A DNA stretch of 62,657 nucleotides, taken from Ophiosphaerella korrae (Eukaryota > Ascomycota > Dothideomycetes > Pleosporales > Phaeosphaeriaceae). The stretch spans positions 1 to 62,657 of the forward strand of contig JALNQF010000242.1 in assembly GCA_028456385.1 (NCBI GenBank). The letters are read 5' to 3'. Shown in pieces: positions 8,716 through 22,846 of the stretch. Both the position numbers and the translations under genes were made by a program. Position 1 is the stretch's first letter, and each line of letters starts with the position of its first letter. The notes beneath the pieces were generated by a model. That model saw nothing but the letters and a program-made list of their open reading frames with translations, was not told the DNA's origin and ran no database searches.

Positions 8716-11700
8716 AGTAATTAAGATTATCTTCTAGTTCTTATATTTTCTCTTATAGTTGTCCTTTTTTATCTACACCTATCTATTCTACTAGGTAGTA
8801 GTTTCTTCTATTATAGAACTAGTATTATAGGATTTTCTTAACTTCTTATTCTTCTTGTTCTCTATACATGTCTACTTCGTACACTAGTAGTTCTACTTCT
8901 AGTAGTGCTTGTTCTAGTAGGGCTACGTAGAATATTAGGTGTGTCCTTATCTTATTTAGTAGCTTTAATTTAAATATAACTAGTATAACTTCTTTCTTAA
9001 TTTTATATAGTCTTATTTTAACGTAGTCTAATTTTAAGCTTAGTCTCTTACTTTTAATATTCTTCTATACTAACTATACTTTTTCTCTCTCTCTAAATTA
9101 GGGTCTCTTTTTATACTTCTTGTTATAGTATTTTACTATACAATTATATAAGAATTCTATATCTTGTCTTAGTTAATTATATATATCTTTAAGTCTATTA
9201 GCAAAACTTTCTCCTCTTAGAGACTAAGATATCTAATTTCTTAGTGTCTAGTATATATTAGGCTTAAATCTATAGTTCGCAAAGAAAAGTAATACTCTTA
9301 TTATTACGTTCTTTGCGCTGTTATATGCTAACTATGCTATAGGTAGTAACTATACCTAATTGTTCTAGTTGTAGTTAAGGTAGCATCTTAGGTATTGTTC
9401 TACTATCTAATTTATTTATTCTAACTGTCTATCTGTTTGTAGGTAATATACTATAGATATTGTATATTTAATTCCTAATTGCGCTATTATTATTCTCTAT
9501 AGTTTTAATATAAATCGTACGTCTCTATCTATAACAATCTTATCTAGTAGTCTATATTAACTAATTATAGTTCCTAGAACCTAGTATACAGTAACCTCTA
9601 TCTTACTTTTCTCTTTATATAGTCTAAAGTATATATACTTTATAAGCTTATCTACTATTATTAGGATTCTATTATACTTAACCTCTAATATTAGGTCTTT
9701 AGACTTTAGTAACTTTGTAATAAAGTCTATTATAATAACTCCCTATAGTTATTCTAGTACTTCTACTAGTTATAATATTCTATATAGTATATATCTATTA
9801 TATTTATTCTTTTAACATTCTATATAGTCTTATAGTACTTCTATTACTAATTGTCTTGCTTTTAGAATATAGTAGTCTCGCAGTAGTCTATCTAATATTT
9901 TCTTAATACCTTAGTAACTATATACTAGCAATTTATAGAATTATTGTATAAATTCTCTCTAGATCTTCTTTAGGATATATATTCTTCTATAAGCTTATGC
10001 AAATCCTTCTTAGGTTTCTAGTTTCTCTATTTTTTTAGATACTTCTTTTGTTATTTTCTAAATCTATTTATCTAGCTTGTTACTCTTCCTTTTAAGTGTT
10101 GCAGCTATTTTATATATATTTAGGACTAAGTATCCTTCTTTATTCTTAACTAGAACTGTACTAGTAGCGTTTACTTCTTCTTGTAAGTCTAGCCTTCTAC
10201 TAAGTGCGTCTACAAGCTAATTATCTTTCTCTTTTGTATATATAATTTCTATGTTAAACGTTAACAAGTATTCCTACTATCTTATATAGTATTATAATAA
10301 TTCTTTATTTATTATAAATCTTATAAGATTCTTGTAGTCTATATAGACCTTTATCTAATATTTTACTCCTTGTAGGTATACTCTCTATTACTTAAATACT
10401 TTGTAGATTACTAGCATCTCTTTGTTATAGATTAGGTAGTTAAGTTCTACTATCTTTATTTTCTTAGAGAAGTACTTAACTAAGTATTTTTTTTTAGTCT
10501 CTAGGTCTTCCTATATTAGTACTATTCTATAGACTAAGTTAGATGCGTCTATCTTTACTATTACTAGTAGGTCTAGGTTATACATTCTAATAACTAGGTT
10601 TTCTATAAACTTCTTCTTAATTTTCTTAAATACCTTATTGTATTCTTTTGTCTATTTAAACAGCGTATCTTTTTTTATAAGTCTTGTTATTAGTTCTATA
10701 TCTTTAGACTATCCTACTATTAACTTCCTATAAAAGTTAGCTAGTCTATAAAATTATTATACCTCTTTTAGGTTTCTTAGTATTAGCTATTTATTAATTA
10801 ACTTAATCTTCTCTAAATTAATCTTAATCTTTCCTAGTTCTATAATAAACCCTAGGAAATCTATTTCCTTTGTATAAAACTCACATTTTCTTATCTTAAG
10901 AAATATTTTAGCTTCTACTAGTTTTTCTAGTACTTTATATATATATTATATATATTCTTCCTCTATTTCTAAGAATATAAGGATATTGTCTAAGTATATA
11001 AATATAAATATATCTAAGTACTCTCTTAGTACTATATTAATCCTTTCTTAGAATACTACTAGTGTATTTATTAAGCTAAATAGTATAACTAAATATTTAT
11101 ATAATCTCTATTGTATTCTAAATACTGTTTTCTATTTATTACTTTCTTTAATTCTAATTTAGTAGTAGGCGTTCTAGATGTCTAACTTTGTAAAGATTGT
11201 TGCTTTCTATAGTTTATCTTGTATTACGTCTATCTTTAGTAAGGGGTATTAGTTCTTATTTATAACTACGTTAGTTTTTCTAAAGTCTATATAAGGTCTT
11301 TTATTACTTATTCTTTTCTTATCTATAAAGATAAGTCTATAAGCTACTAAGGATTTAGATTCTCTTATCTATCCCTTTTTTATTACGTTTTAAATAAATA
11401 CTTATTTAATCTTTAATTTTTCTTCTGTTTTCTAGTAGACTAGGCTCTATCTTACGTCTTTTCCTTCTTCTATTTCTATTGCTAAGTCCTATAGTTAATA
11501 TTCTAGAAGGTAATCTTTAGGTTCTATAAGCTATTCTTCCTATTTCTTGTATTCTTCTAGGAATTCTCCCTTGTAGGTGTTCTTGTAGGCCTTTAACGTG
11601 TCTATTCTATAGTAGTTAATCTTCTCTATTCTCTAATTAATGTGTAGGTTAGTTATCTATAACTATAGTATACCTAATATTATATCTTGTTTGTTATTAA

Positions 11701-14119
11701 TTGTTGTTATATCTATAACTATATTCTTAATTTCTAGTCTTTCTAACCTTAGTATTAAAGGTACTATCTCGAACTATATTAGTTCTTAGAATAGTTTTCC
11801 TTTAATCGTACTTAGTTATTAAGGGTATTTCTTTATTATATACTTTATTCCCTATATTTCTATAAACTTCTTTAATATAAAGTTTTTTGTAGCTCTACTA
11901 TTAATTATTAATTATACTTTCTTTCTTTAGTATATACCTATTTTTGTAATGTGTAGGCCTCCTATACCTTCTAGTTTTTCTTGTTTAGGTAGCTTTATAA
12001 ATTATCTATCTTTCTAGAGCTATAGGCCTACTTTAAATTTATATTCTTTGTATTTTAGATATTTATCGTTTATATATTTATACTATAGTCCTCCTTAGAC
12101 GCATTTCTTAGATAGTTTTAGGCTAGGTCTTACTACTACGTATCTATCTTCTAGGATTACTTCCTATCCTTAGATATTTTCTACTAGAATTACTCTTGTG
12201 TAGTTATAGCCTTTTCTCCTTATAAGCTATACGCTATTATTTACTTTAGGGTTTCTATGTATAATATAATTCTTATCTAGGCACGATATCTATAATACTT
12301 TAAAGTATACTAAGTGTATTAAATCTATTATTTTATTATCCCCTTCTTAGTATTTACTTCTACTAGGTATATCTGTTGTTAGGATATAGTACACTACTAG
12401 TACTCTTAGTGTATAGGCTTCGTTAATCTATTATATTTTTCTTACAAGGTACTACTATTCTTTCTATATAGGTATTCTTCTTACTATAACTATATATTAC
12501 TTTATTTATTCTTAAAATAGCATAAACTTTATTTTTTTAGGATTACGTTCTTTCTAGTCTTTGTACACTTCCTCTATACTTATAACTAGTAAGTATTTCT
12601 AAATAAACTACTATTCTTTATTTTGTTCCTCTATATTACTTGTCGTATAGCTATTATAACTATATATTATTAGCTAGGTATACTCTATATCTCTTATACT
12701 AACTTGTCTCTTACTTCTTTATAGTCTTTTAGAGGTAGTCGTAGTAGTCTCTTTATCTAGTGCTAGTCCTTTAGCCTAGATTAATAGTACTAGGGGCTCT
12801 TCCCCTTCTAGATCTTCTACTAGTAGGTCTATTACTTAGGCTGTTTCTTCTAGCTAAGCTTTTGTTCTTTCTTTTATTATAGCTACTCTCTGTCTTTATT
12901 ATAGGAAGTATCCTACTTTCTATTTACTAGAAAGATATATATAGTAGTTGTCTTTATAATAAAAGGTCTAGTAGAGTATTGCGTATTATATTTCTTTGCT
13001 CCTAGCTACCTTCTCCTAAGGTTTAGCCTATACTTATAGTGCTTCCTTCTTTTTCTTAGTTATCTTTAACTAGGTTTCTTTCTTTAAGTCCTTACTTTTG
13101 TAGTTTTTTACAAAGTGTCCTAGTTTCCTATATTTATAATATACTATATCCTTCTTCTTTTACAATTAGTAGTCTTTTGTATAGTAGCCTAGTTTACTAT
13201 AATTAAAGTACGTAAAGTCTTTATTCTTCTTTTTCTTTCTATCTTTGTTAGCGTTAAGGATTATAAGGTCTCCTTTATTATAATTCTAGGTGTAACCTCT
13301 ATATTTGTTTTTCTTCTATTCTTAAAGATTATCGTTAATTTATATTACCTATTGCTTTAAGGCTTCTAGTGTCCTTAGTTTCTCTATATATATTATCTCG
13401 TATTAGATTTTAGAGTTTAGTCCTTACTTAAATTGTAACATTAAAGCTAACTTATTCTATTCTATATTCTAAGATAGTTGTTTAAACTATAATATATACT
13501 TTAGAACACTTTAACTTTATATAAGCTTCTCTAGCTGTTCTTTAGCTTATTAGGTAACGTCTATATCTCTAAATACTACTCTTATTTGTTTAGTAAAGTA
13601 CTTGTAACTTCTAAAAATAGCTCTAGTTTCGTCCTTCTAAGTTATTAGAGAGTGTGTTGTATAGTCTATCTAGTAAGGTTTATACTATCTTATCGCGTCT
13701 TCCTTAAGGTGCAACCTAATATATATTACCTTCTTTTCTTCTATATTAAAGTATAGTACTTGTACATCTATCTAGAGTTGTACTAAAGTAATAAAGAGTC
13801 TTAGTTTCTCTCTTGTTCTATTAAACTTCTTAAGAATAGGTATCTTAGGTAGTTTCTTTATTGCACTTATTACTAGACGTTGTATAATTAGTTCTATCTA
13901 ATTCTAACCTTTAATAATAGCTTTAATCTATACTTTATTCTACTTTGCGTAATCTTGCAGTTCCTTATTCTATGTTTCTAAAGTATTAATTACTATTTTT
14001 ATATCTTCTTTATCTAAGATTAAATTATTAATTTAGTCCTTAATTGTTTCCTATATAGTGCTATTAGACTTATAACTACTCTTAGGGGCTTTGCTTATTT
14101 TAGTTAAACTTTCTACTAT
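8657..14119 (-). pseudogene. gag-pol of E1, RIP-inactivated
   Basis: The minus-strand frame runs from a mutated start (ATA, 14117-14119) to the TAA at 8657-8659. It is 5,463 nt, an exact multiple of three, so any indels must cancel; the damage is RIP stop codons and substitutions. Order from the N-terminus: Gag, two CCHC-type knuckles, protease, reverse transcriptase, RNase H, integrase, chromodomain, as in E6. It matches E6 throughout by sequence. Confidence 0.85.
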
Positions 14120-14180
14120 TATATTAGCTAGACTATACGCTACTTATACTTCGCTTCTCGCAATAACTAAATTAGCAAGG

Positions 14181-14622
14181 TGTAATAGGGTGTTACTAGG
14201 GTTAACTTCTTAGTACTCTTAAGGTATTAGTAGATTAAGAGTTAATAGTAAAAGCTTAGGTTGTAATCTGTAATAACTTATAAACAATAGAAGATATTTT
14301 GTAACTATCTTGTATTAGCGTTCTATAGTTAAAGGATTAAATTACTAATACTATCCTAACGATACGCATCCTGTTAACTATATACCTAGGTTTCTTAGCT
14401 AGCTTTGTACTTTGTGTTTACTAAGATCGCTAATTGCAAATTTATTACGTGTTTAGCTTTGTACTTTGTATTTGCTAAGATTGCGAATCGCGAATTTATC
14501 ACGTGTCCCTATTGTAGTTAGTTTCCTATCCTAGTTCGTTTCCCTACAGGTTATACGTATCGTTATTGCTTATAGCGGGGCTTATTAGTTTAAATTAGTT
14601 TTCTATTATTATAACTATAACA
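14181..14622 (-). repeat. 5' LTR of E1 (reversed)
   Basis: 442 bp, the same length as its partner and differing from it almost only by transitions. It carries the same two TTTGTGTTTGCTAAG-type units. Confidence 0.9.
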
Positions 14623-14626
14623 TAAC

Positions 14627-15113
14627 TATTATAAGTTAGAGCTCTACTCTATATAATTTAAGTAAGATTAAAGTAGTAAGTAAGCTATATAAGTAGCTTA
14701 GCTTAGATAGCTTATTAATTAATAATTATCTCTTACTTATTTCTAAGCTTAGCGCTAAAAATTATATAATAGTTCTATCCTATTTACTATAGTAAGAGAT
14801 TATAAGCTTAGTATACTCTAATCTTATCTTATCTTATCTTATCTAATCTAATCTATTACTTAAATACTTATAATATCTTATAGTAAGAAACTCTATTTTA
14901 TAAAAGTACTACTTTACTTAATAAGTAGTTATAATAGTAAGTATAGTTTATATAACTTTACTATAATACTTTTAAGCTAAGTTTCTAGTAGCTTCTTAAC
15001 TTTAAAGCTTATAATATCTTTAATATCTATACTATAATAGGGTATTAAATATAAAGAAGTACTAGGTAAACTTACTAATATACTCCTTTTAGCTAAAGAT
15101 TTACTAGCTACTA
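14627..15113 (+). mobile_element. Family D fragment, reversed relative to 1-2033
   Basis: The reverse complement matches 1560-2033: LTR edge TATTATAAGTTAGAGC, the TAGCGCTAAAAATT junction, and the ATCTTATCTTATC-type short repeat near 14820-14860. About 24 bp of the LTR inner end are missing, and similarity fades before 15113, where E2 begins. The frame DIKDIISFKVKKLLET-like on the opposite reading of the copy at 1-2033 is retained. Confidence 0.6.
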
Positions 15114-15541
15114 TATAATAGGGTCGCCTATTGTCGACTACAAGTAACTACTAAGGGTATTAGTAGATTAAGAAATAATAACATAGGTTTATATTGTAAT
15201 TAAGTAATAGGCTATAAATAATAGAAGATTCTTGCGATGTTAAGTATTGTCGCTCTTAGTTAAGGATTAGATTACTAATACTATCTTAATAATACGTATT
15301 ACTATTAACTATATACTTATACTAATCTATTTATATAACTTTATAGATTACCCTAATCTATTATACGTATTTATAGATTACTTTAATCTATTATATATAT
15401 TTATAGATTACTCTATATTATATATTTAGGTTATAGCTTATTTTCTAATCTAGGTTATTACTCTACTTATCCTATACTTTGTTAGCACTTAAGTTAAGAC
15501 TAATTAGTTCTATCTTAATTTCTCTTGTTACACCTATAATA
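15114..15541 (-). repeat. 3' LTR of E2 (reversed, 428 bp)
   Basis: Starts TATAATAGGGTCGCC and ends TTACACCTATAATA. The variable block has ATAGATTAC...TAATCTATTATA tandem units like the E0 LTR. Confidence 0.85.
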
Positions 15542-15579
15542 CTATCTCCTCCTCTAGGTAGGTTCTAGTTTATTTATCC

Positions 15580-16223
15580 TAGAGCTAAAGTTATTAATCT
15601 AGTTTCTTTATCTATATTAAGCTCCTTATCCTCTTCCTTTATACCTACTAAGTTTACCCTTTGTTATCTTTAATTAGTAGATCGTGTATTATACTGTAGT
15701 ATTATAAAATTCTCTTGTTCTTGTTATAAATCTTTAAACCCTCTATTAGATTATCTTTCTTTAAAGTATAGTAAGGCTTATAAGGTATATATTTATACTA
15801 ATTCTTATTTATTTTATAATCTCTCTAGTATATATCTAGTAGAATATAGGTTAATAATACTTATTTACGTATCTATATTTATTTATAATAGGGAGAGCTA
15901 TTAACTACACTTTAGATAAACTATCTAAATAGATTATAAAGGCTAAAAAAGAGCGTAATTAGATTCTAAGTATATAGGTAAAAAATAATACTTATTTAGT
16001 TTGTCTTTAGAAGACAAAAGCCTTAAATAATGCAAAGTCTATTAAGTAGGCTATTCTATTAGAGTCTAAACTTAATCTTAAGGCTATAGTAGAGGCTACT
16101 CTAGCTTCTATTATATTAGGCGCTCTTACTATCTCTCTATCTAGTAGTAGTACTATAAATTTTCTTAGTTTACTACAAGGCGCTCTAGAAGGTTTTAATT
16201 TTAGAACTTCTTTAGTTTCTTAG
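15580..16223 (+). pseudogene. Antisense zinc-cluster-like frame of E2
   Basis: Same position and orientation as in E1. The Cys segment reads FSCSCYKSLNPLLDYLSLKY from 15710; RIP has turned other Cys to Tyr. The downstream basic part reads in a frame shifted by +1, with stop TAG at 16221-16223. The start is not resolved. Confidence 0.5.
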
Positions 16224-17248
16224 AGTAATTAAAGTTATCTTTTAGTTCTTATATATCTTCCTATAGTTACTCTTTCTTATCTATTCCTATCTATTTTACT
16301 AGATAGTAGTTTCTTCTATTATAGAATTAGTATTATAAGATTTCTTTAAATTCTTATTCTTTTTATTCTCTATACGTATCTACTTTATATACTAGTAGTT
16401 TTACGTTTTATAGTACTTTCTCTAGTAGTGTTAGTTTAAATATAACTAGTATAACTTCCTACTCTATTTTATATAGTCTTATTTTAATATAATCTAGTTT
16501 TAAGCTTAATTATTTACTATTAATATTTCTTTGTATTTACTATACTTTTTCTTCTCTTTAAGTTAGAGTCTCTCTTAGTATATCTTGTTATTGTACTTTA
16601 CTATTTAATCTTATAAAAATTCTATATCTTATTATTTTTAATTATATATTTCTTTAACTCTATTTATAAAGTTTTCTTTTTTTAGAGACTAAGATATTTT
16701 AAATCTTAGTATCTAGTATATATTAGGGTTAAATCTATAGTTTATAAAGAAAAGTAATACTTTTATTACTATATTCTTTACGCTATTATATACTAGTTAT
16801 ACTATAGGTAGTAACTATACCTAATTATTCTAATTATAGTTAAAGTAGTATCTTAAGTATTATTCTACTATTTAATTTATATATTCTAATTATCTATCTA
16901 TTTATAGATAATATACTATTAATATTGTATAATTAATTCTTAATTGCGCTATTATTATTTCCTATAGTTATAATATAATTCTTACGTCTCTATCTATAAT
17001 AATCTTATCTAGAATACTATATTAGCTAATTATAGCCCCTAGGACCTAGTATATAGTAACTTCTATCTTGCTTTTCTCTTTATATAGTCTAAAGTATAAG
17101 TACTTTATAAGTTTATTTACTATTATTAGGATTCTATTATATTTAACTCCTAATATTAAGTCTTTTAACTTAGGTAGTTTTATAATAAAGTCTATTGTAA
17201 TAACTCTTTATAGTTATTCTAGTACTTTAACTAGTTATAATATTCTAT

Positions 17249-17720
17249 TATTAGATTTAAAGGAGGTTATAGTAGTTTAATAAAAAGGCTTTTTTGTAAT
17301 AGCTATATAAGGGCCTTATTAGAGAGAGATACTAAGGCTTTTAGAAAAGCCCTTTTTTAGATTAATTACTTATAACTTAATAGTACTAGGTATAAACTAA
17401 GTAGATTAATCCTACTATCTATTTCTAGCCCTGCGCTCTATCTATATATCTACGATGTAGTAGTCTTAGCTAGGTCTCTTAAGATAGTAGTAAGCTAGAT
17501 CCTTAATAGCTCTTTAATTAAGGTGCTAGTTTCTTTGTTATATTAGTTATACTAACGTAGTCTATCTCTTTATATATAAGTTTCTTTGTTTAATTCTTTT
17601 ATACGTAAAAGTTAAAGCTATAATCTTTTTAGCTATAGTAAGGTTAGCGGCTTAGCGATTGTATATATAATCGCGTATCTAATCGCGTATTAAGTATCTA
17701 ATCGTATAACTTATCTAATA
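17249..17720 (+). mobile_element. Solo LTR B
   Basis: Reads TATTAGATTTAAAGG...CTTATCTAATA (TG...CA before RIP), 472 bp, with TSD TCTAT (17244-17248, 17721-17725). It interrupts the E2 integrase region. It holds an ATCGCGTATCTAATCGCG repeat near its right end. RIP is stronger than in the copy at 4107. Confidence 0.85.
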
Positions 17721-20161
17721 TCTATATAGTATATATCTACTATACTTATTTCTATAATATTCTGTATAGTCTTGTAGTACTTTTATTACTAATTATCTTT
17801 CTTTTAGAATATAATAATCTTATAGTTATCTATCTAGTATTTTATTATTACTTTAGTATCTATATACTAGTAGTTTAGAAAATTAGTATATAAACTTTCT
17901 TTATATCTTCCTTAGGATATATATTCTTCTATATACTTTTATAAGTTTATCTTAGATTTTAAGTTTTTCTATTTCTTTAGAGGTTTTTCTTATTTCCTTC
18001 TAAATCTATTTATCTAGCGTACTACTCTTTCTCTTAAGTAATACAGCTATTCTAGGTATATTTAGGACTAAATATCTATCTTTATTCTTAACTAGAACTA
18101 TACTAGTAGTATTTACTTCTTCTTATAAGTCTAGTCTCTTACTTAAAGTATGTACAAACTAGTTATTTTTACTTTTAGTATATATAATTTTAAAATTAAA
18201 TATTAATAAGTATTTCTACTATCTTATATAGCGTTATAATAAGTTTTTATTTAATATAAATTCTATAAGATTATTATAGTCTATATAGACCTTTATTTAG
18301 TACTTTACTCTTTATAAGTATATTCTCTACTACTTAAATACTTTATAGATTACTTATATCTCCTTACTATATATTAGATAGTTAAGCTCTACTAGCTTTA
18401 TTTTCTTAGAAAAGTATTTAACTAAGTATTCTTATATTATAACTTAGTCCTCTTGTATTAGTACTATTCTATAGACTAAGTTTAATATATCTATTTTTAC
18501 TATTACTAGCAGGTCTAAGCTATATATTCTAATAACTAGTTTCTCTATAAACTTCTATTTAATCTAATTAAATACTTTGTTACATTCCTAAGTCTATTTA
18601 AATAGCGTATCTTTTTTTATAAGTCTTGTTAATAGTTCTATTATTTTTAACTATCCTATTGTTAATTTTTTATAAAAGTTTACTAACCTATAAAACTATT
18701 ATACTTCTTGTAAGTTTTTTAGTTTTAGTTATTCTTAGATTACTTTAATTTTGTTTAAGTTAATCTTTATTTTTCTAGTTTAATAATAAATCTAAAGAAA
18801 TTAGTTTCCTTTATATAGAACTCGTATTTACTTATTTTAAGGAATAGTTTATTTTATACTAGTTTTTCTAGTACTTTGTATATATATTATACGTGTTTTT
18901 CCTCTATTTCTAAGAATATAAAGATATTATCTAGGTATATAAATATAAAAGTATCTAGGTATTCTCTTAGAACTATATTAATTCTTTCTTAGAATACTAC
19001 TAGTATATTTGTTAATCTAAAAGGTATAACTGTATTTTTAAATAGTTTATATTATATTCTAAATACTATATTCTATTTATCTCTTTTTTTAATTCTAATC
19101 TAATAGTAGGCGATTTAGATATCTAGTTTTATAAAAATTTAAGCTTTTTATAGCTTATCTTATATTTTATCTATATATAGTAAGGAGTATTAGTTCTTAC
19201 TTATAATTACGTATATCTTCTTAAAGTTTATATAAAGTCTCTTATCTTTTATCTCTTTCTTATCTATAAATATAATTCTATTTACTACTAAGGATTAGGA
19301 TTCTTATATCTATCCTTTTTTTGTTATATTTTTAATAAATACTTATTCTATCTTAGATTTTTCTTTAGTTTTTTAGTAGACTAGGCTCTATCTTACGTTT
19401 TTTCTTACTTCTAGGTCTATTACTAAGTCCTATAGCTAATAGTCTAGAAGGTAATCTTTAGGTTTAGTAAGTTACTTCTCTTATTTCTTATATTCTTCTA
19501 GAAACTCTCTTTTATATTTACTTATATTAGCTTTTAATATTTCTTTCTTAAAGTAGCTAATTTTCTCTATTCCTTAGTTAATCCTTAGGTTTGTTATCTA
19601 TAACTATAGTATTCCTTATATTATTTCTTGTTTATTACTAATTGTTTTTATATCTATAACTATATTTCTAATTTCTTGTCTTTCTATTTTTAGTGTAGAG
19701 GGTACTATTTTAAACCTAATAGGTTACTAGAATAGTATTCCTTTAATTATACTTAACTATTAAAGATACTTCTTTATTATATACTTTATTCCTTGTATTT
19801 CTATAAACTTTTTTAATATTAAGTTCTTTATAGCTCTACTATTAATTATTACTTATACTTTTTTTCTTTAGTATATACCTATTTTTATAATATATAGGCC
19901 TCTTATACCTTCTAGCTATTCTTACTTAGGTAACTTAGTAAATTATCTATCCTTTTAGAGCTATTACTCTACTTTTTATTTATAGTTCTTGTGTTTTAGA
20001 TATTTATTATATATATATTTATACTATAGTCTTTCTTAGACGTATTCTTTATATAGCTTAGGTCCTAGTCTAATTAATATATACTTCTTGTTAAGTATTT
20101 TAATTATTTCCTAACCTTAGATATCTTTTTTTAAGATTACTCTTATATAATTATATCTTTT

Positions 20162-20441
20162 TATAACAAAGGTTTTCTAAACACTCGAGACTCTTGTAAA
20201 CTCTAGTACGAGTTAAGAGGGCAGAGCTAATATACTAAAGATTATAACATTATATAGTTATAGTCTAAAGTAAAGCTAATACGCTATATAGGCGTATAAA
20301 AGGCTCGATACTTGTAAAGAAAGTAAGGTAAGTATTATTCTCCCTTAGATACTAGTAGTACTATTAAATATTATCTATTATCCCTTTACTATCTCCTGTA
20401 GCCTACAGTAAGTACTATTGTCTTCTAGCTACCTCCTAACA
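20162..20441 (+). mobile_element. Solo LTR of another family (G), weakly RIPed
   Basis: 280 bp, TATAACAAAGG...CTCCTAACA, with TSD CTTTT (20157-20161, 20442-20446). It retains CTCGAGACTC, AGAGGGCAGAGC and CTCCTGTAGCC, so it is richer in G+C than the surrounding E2 and was probably inserted after E2 was RIPed. Only one copy is seen in the window. Orientation is arbitrary. Confidence 0.75.
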
Positions 20442-21090
20442 CTTTTTCTTTAGGCTAGCTATACGTAATTTCGTACCTTTAGTTCTCTATATAATTAATA
20501 GTTTGTATTTAAGTATAACACCTAGGATACTTTAAAGTATTCTTGATATTCTAGATCTATTCTTTTATTATCCCCTACCTAGTATTTATCTATACTAAGT
20601 CTTGTTATTATTAGGATATAGTATACTACTAGTATTTGTAGTATATAGTCTTTATTAATCTATTATATCTTTTTTATAAGGTACTACTATTCTCTTTATA
20701 TAGGTATTCTTCCTACTATAACTATATATTACTTTATCTATTATTAGAATATTATAAACTTTAGTACTTTTAGGTTATATTCTTTTTAGTCTTTATACGC
20801 TTCTTTTATACTTATAACTAGTAAGTATTTCTAAATAAACTACTATTACTTATTTTGTTCTACTATATTTATTATTATATAGCTATTATAACAATATATA
20901 TTTAACTAGGCGTACTTTATACCTCTTATATTAACTTATTTCTTATCTCCTTATAGTCCTTTAGAGGAGACTATAGTAGTCTCTTTATCTAGTACTAGTC
21001 CTTTAGCTTAGATTTATAGAGTCTAGAGCTTCTCTCTTTTTAAGTCTTCTATTAGTAGGTCTATAATACGCGTTATATCTTTAAGCTATA

Positions 21091-21531
21091 TATTACGGTT
21101 ATAATAAGAGAAAACTAACTTAAGCTAATTAGCTCTACCCTAGATAACAATAGTACGTATAATCTATAGGGCAATAAACTTAATTAGAAAACTAACTACA
21201 ATAGAGATACGTAATAAATTTATAATTTGCAATCTTAGTAAACATAAAGTATAAAGCTAAGTACGTAATAGATTTATAATTCGCGATCTTAGTAAATACA
21301 AAGTATAAAGCTAGCTAAGAAATATAGGTATATAGTTAGTAGTAATGTGCATTATTAAGATAGTATTAGTAATCTAATTTCTAACTAAGAACGCTAATAC
21401 TTAATATTATATACACAAATTAACTATTATTTATAGTTATTACTAATTACTATATAAGCTTTTGTTATTACCTTGTAATCTACTAATAACCTAGAGGTTA
21501 TTAGGAAGTTAACCCTAGTGTACCCGTTATA
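21091..21531 (+). mobile_element. Solo family-A LTR (E1-type) inside E2
   Basis: 441 bp, TATTACGGTTATAATAAGAG...CCGTTATA, with TSD CTATA (21086-21090, 21532-21536). The variable block is the E1 type (AATTTATAATTTGCAATCTTAG units). Confidence 0.88.
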
Positions 21532-22325
21532 CTATACTTTTGTTCTACTTTCTTTTATTACTACTACTCTATTCTTGTATAGGAACTATCTTACTCTCTA
21601 CTTACTAGAAAGATATATATAGTAGTTGTTATTATAATAAAAGGTCTAATTAAGTATTATATACTATATTTCTCTACTCTTAGCTACGTTCTCCTAAGGT
21701 TTAGCCTATACTTTTAGTAATTCTTTCTTATTTTTAGTCGTTTTTAACTATATTTCTTTCTTTAGGTCCTTACTTCTATAGTCTTTTATAAAGTGTCCTA
21801 GTTTCTTATATTTATAATATACTATATCTTTCTTCTATTTAGAATAGTAATCTTTTACGTAGTAGCCTTTCTTACTACAATTATAGAACGTAAAGTCTTT
21901 ATTCTTCTTTTTCTTATCTTTGTTAGTATTAAGGATTATAGGGTCCCTAGTATCTTAGTTTCTAGGTTATCTTCTATACTTATTCTTCTTCTATTCTCGA
22001 AGATTGTCGTCTATTTATATTACCTATTATTTTAAAGCGTCTAGTATCCTTAGTTTTCTTATATAAATTATTTTGTATTAGATTTTTAAGTTTAATCCTT
22101 ATTTAAATTATAATATTAAATATACCTTGTTTTAATCTATATTTTACAATACTTATTTAAACTATAATATATATTTAGGAACACTCTTATATTATATAAG
22201 CCTCTTAAGCTATTCTTTAGCTAATTAGGTAATATTTATATCTCTAAATACTACTCTTATTTATCTAGTAAAGTATTTATAAGATCTAAAAATAACTTTT
22301 ATTTTATTCTTCTATATTCTTAGAG

Positions 22326-22785
22326 TATTACAATAGTAATAAATAGAACTAAGATAGAACTAATTAGTCTACGCTTAGCTACTAATAAAGTATAGGATAA
22401 GCGGGGTAATAACTTATAGGATAACAAGCTTAATTAGGAAACTAACTACAATAGGGACACGTAACAAATTTGTAAATTAGCGATCTTAGTAAACACAAAG
22501 TTATAAAGCTATTATATAATAAATTTATAAATTCGCGATCTTAGTAAACACAAAGCTATAAAGCTACTAAGATTACATTACTATATAATTAGTAGAGATA
22601 CGCATTATTAGGATAGTATTAGCAATTTAATCCTTTAACTATAGAACGCTAATACAAGATAGTTACAAAATATCTTCTATTATTCTTAGTTATTATAGAT
22701 CCTAATACAAGCTTTTGTTATTAACTCTTAATCTACTAATACCTCTAGAGGCTAATAGGAAGTCGACTCTAGTTACCCTATTACA
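22326..22785 (+). repeat. 5' LTR of E3
   Basis: 460 bp, starting TATTACAATAGTAATAAATAG. This start differs from the AGGCGTAACAAG type and marks a separate subfamily. The variable block has AAATTCGCGATCTTAGTAAACACAAAGC units. Confidence 0.88.
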
Positions 22786-22846
22786 CCTTACTAATTTAGT
22801 TATTGCAAGAAGTAAAGCGTAAGTAGCGCACAGTCTAGCTAACACT

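Larger units (their letters stand above)
7598..14622 (-). mobile_element. E1: full-length family-A chromovirus (Ty3/gypsy), RIPed
   Basis: Two 442-bp LTRs (7598-8039 and 14181-14622) enclose a reversed gag-pol and an antisense frame. The TSD TAACT is perfect (7593-7597, 14623-14627). The total is 7,025 bp. It landed exactly at the edge of a reversed family-D LTR: D sequence starts at 14627. Confidence 0.92.
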
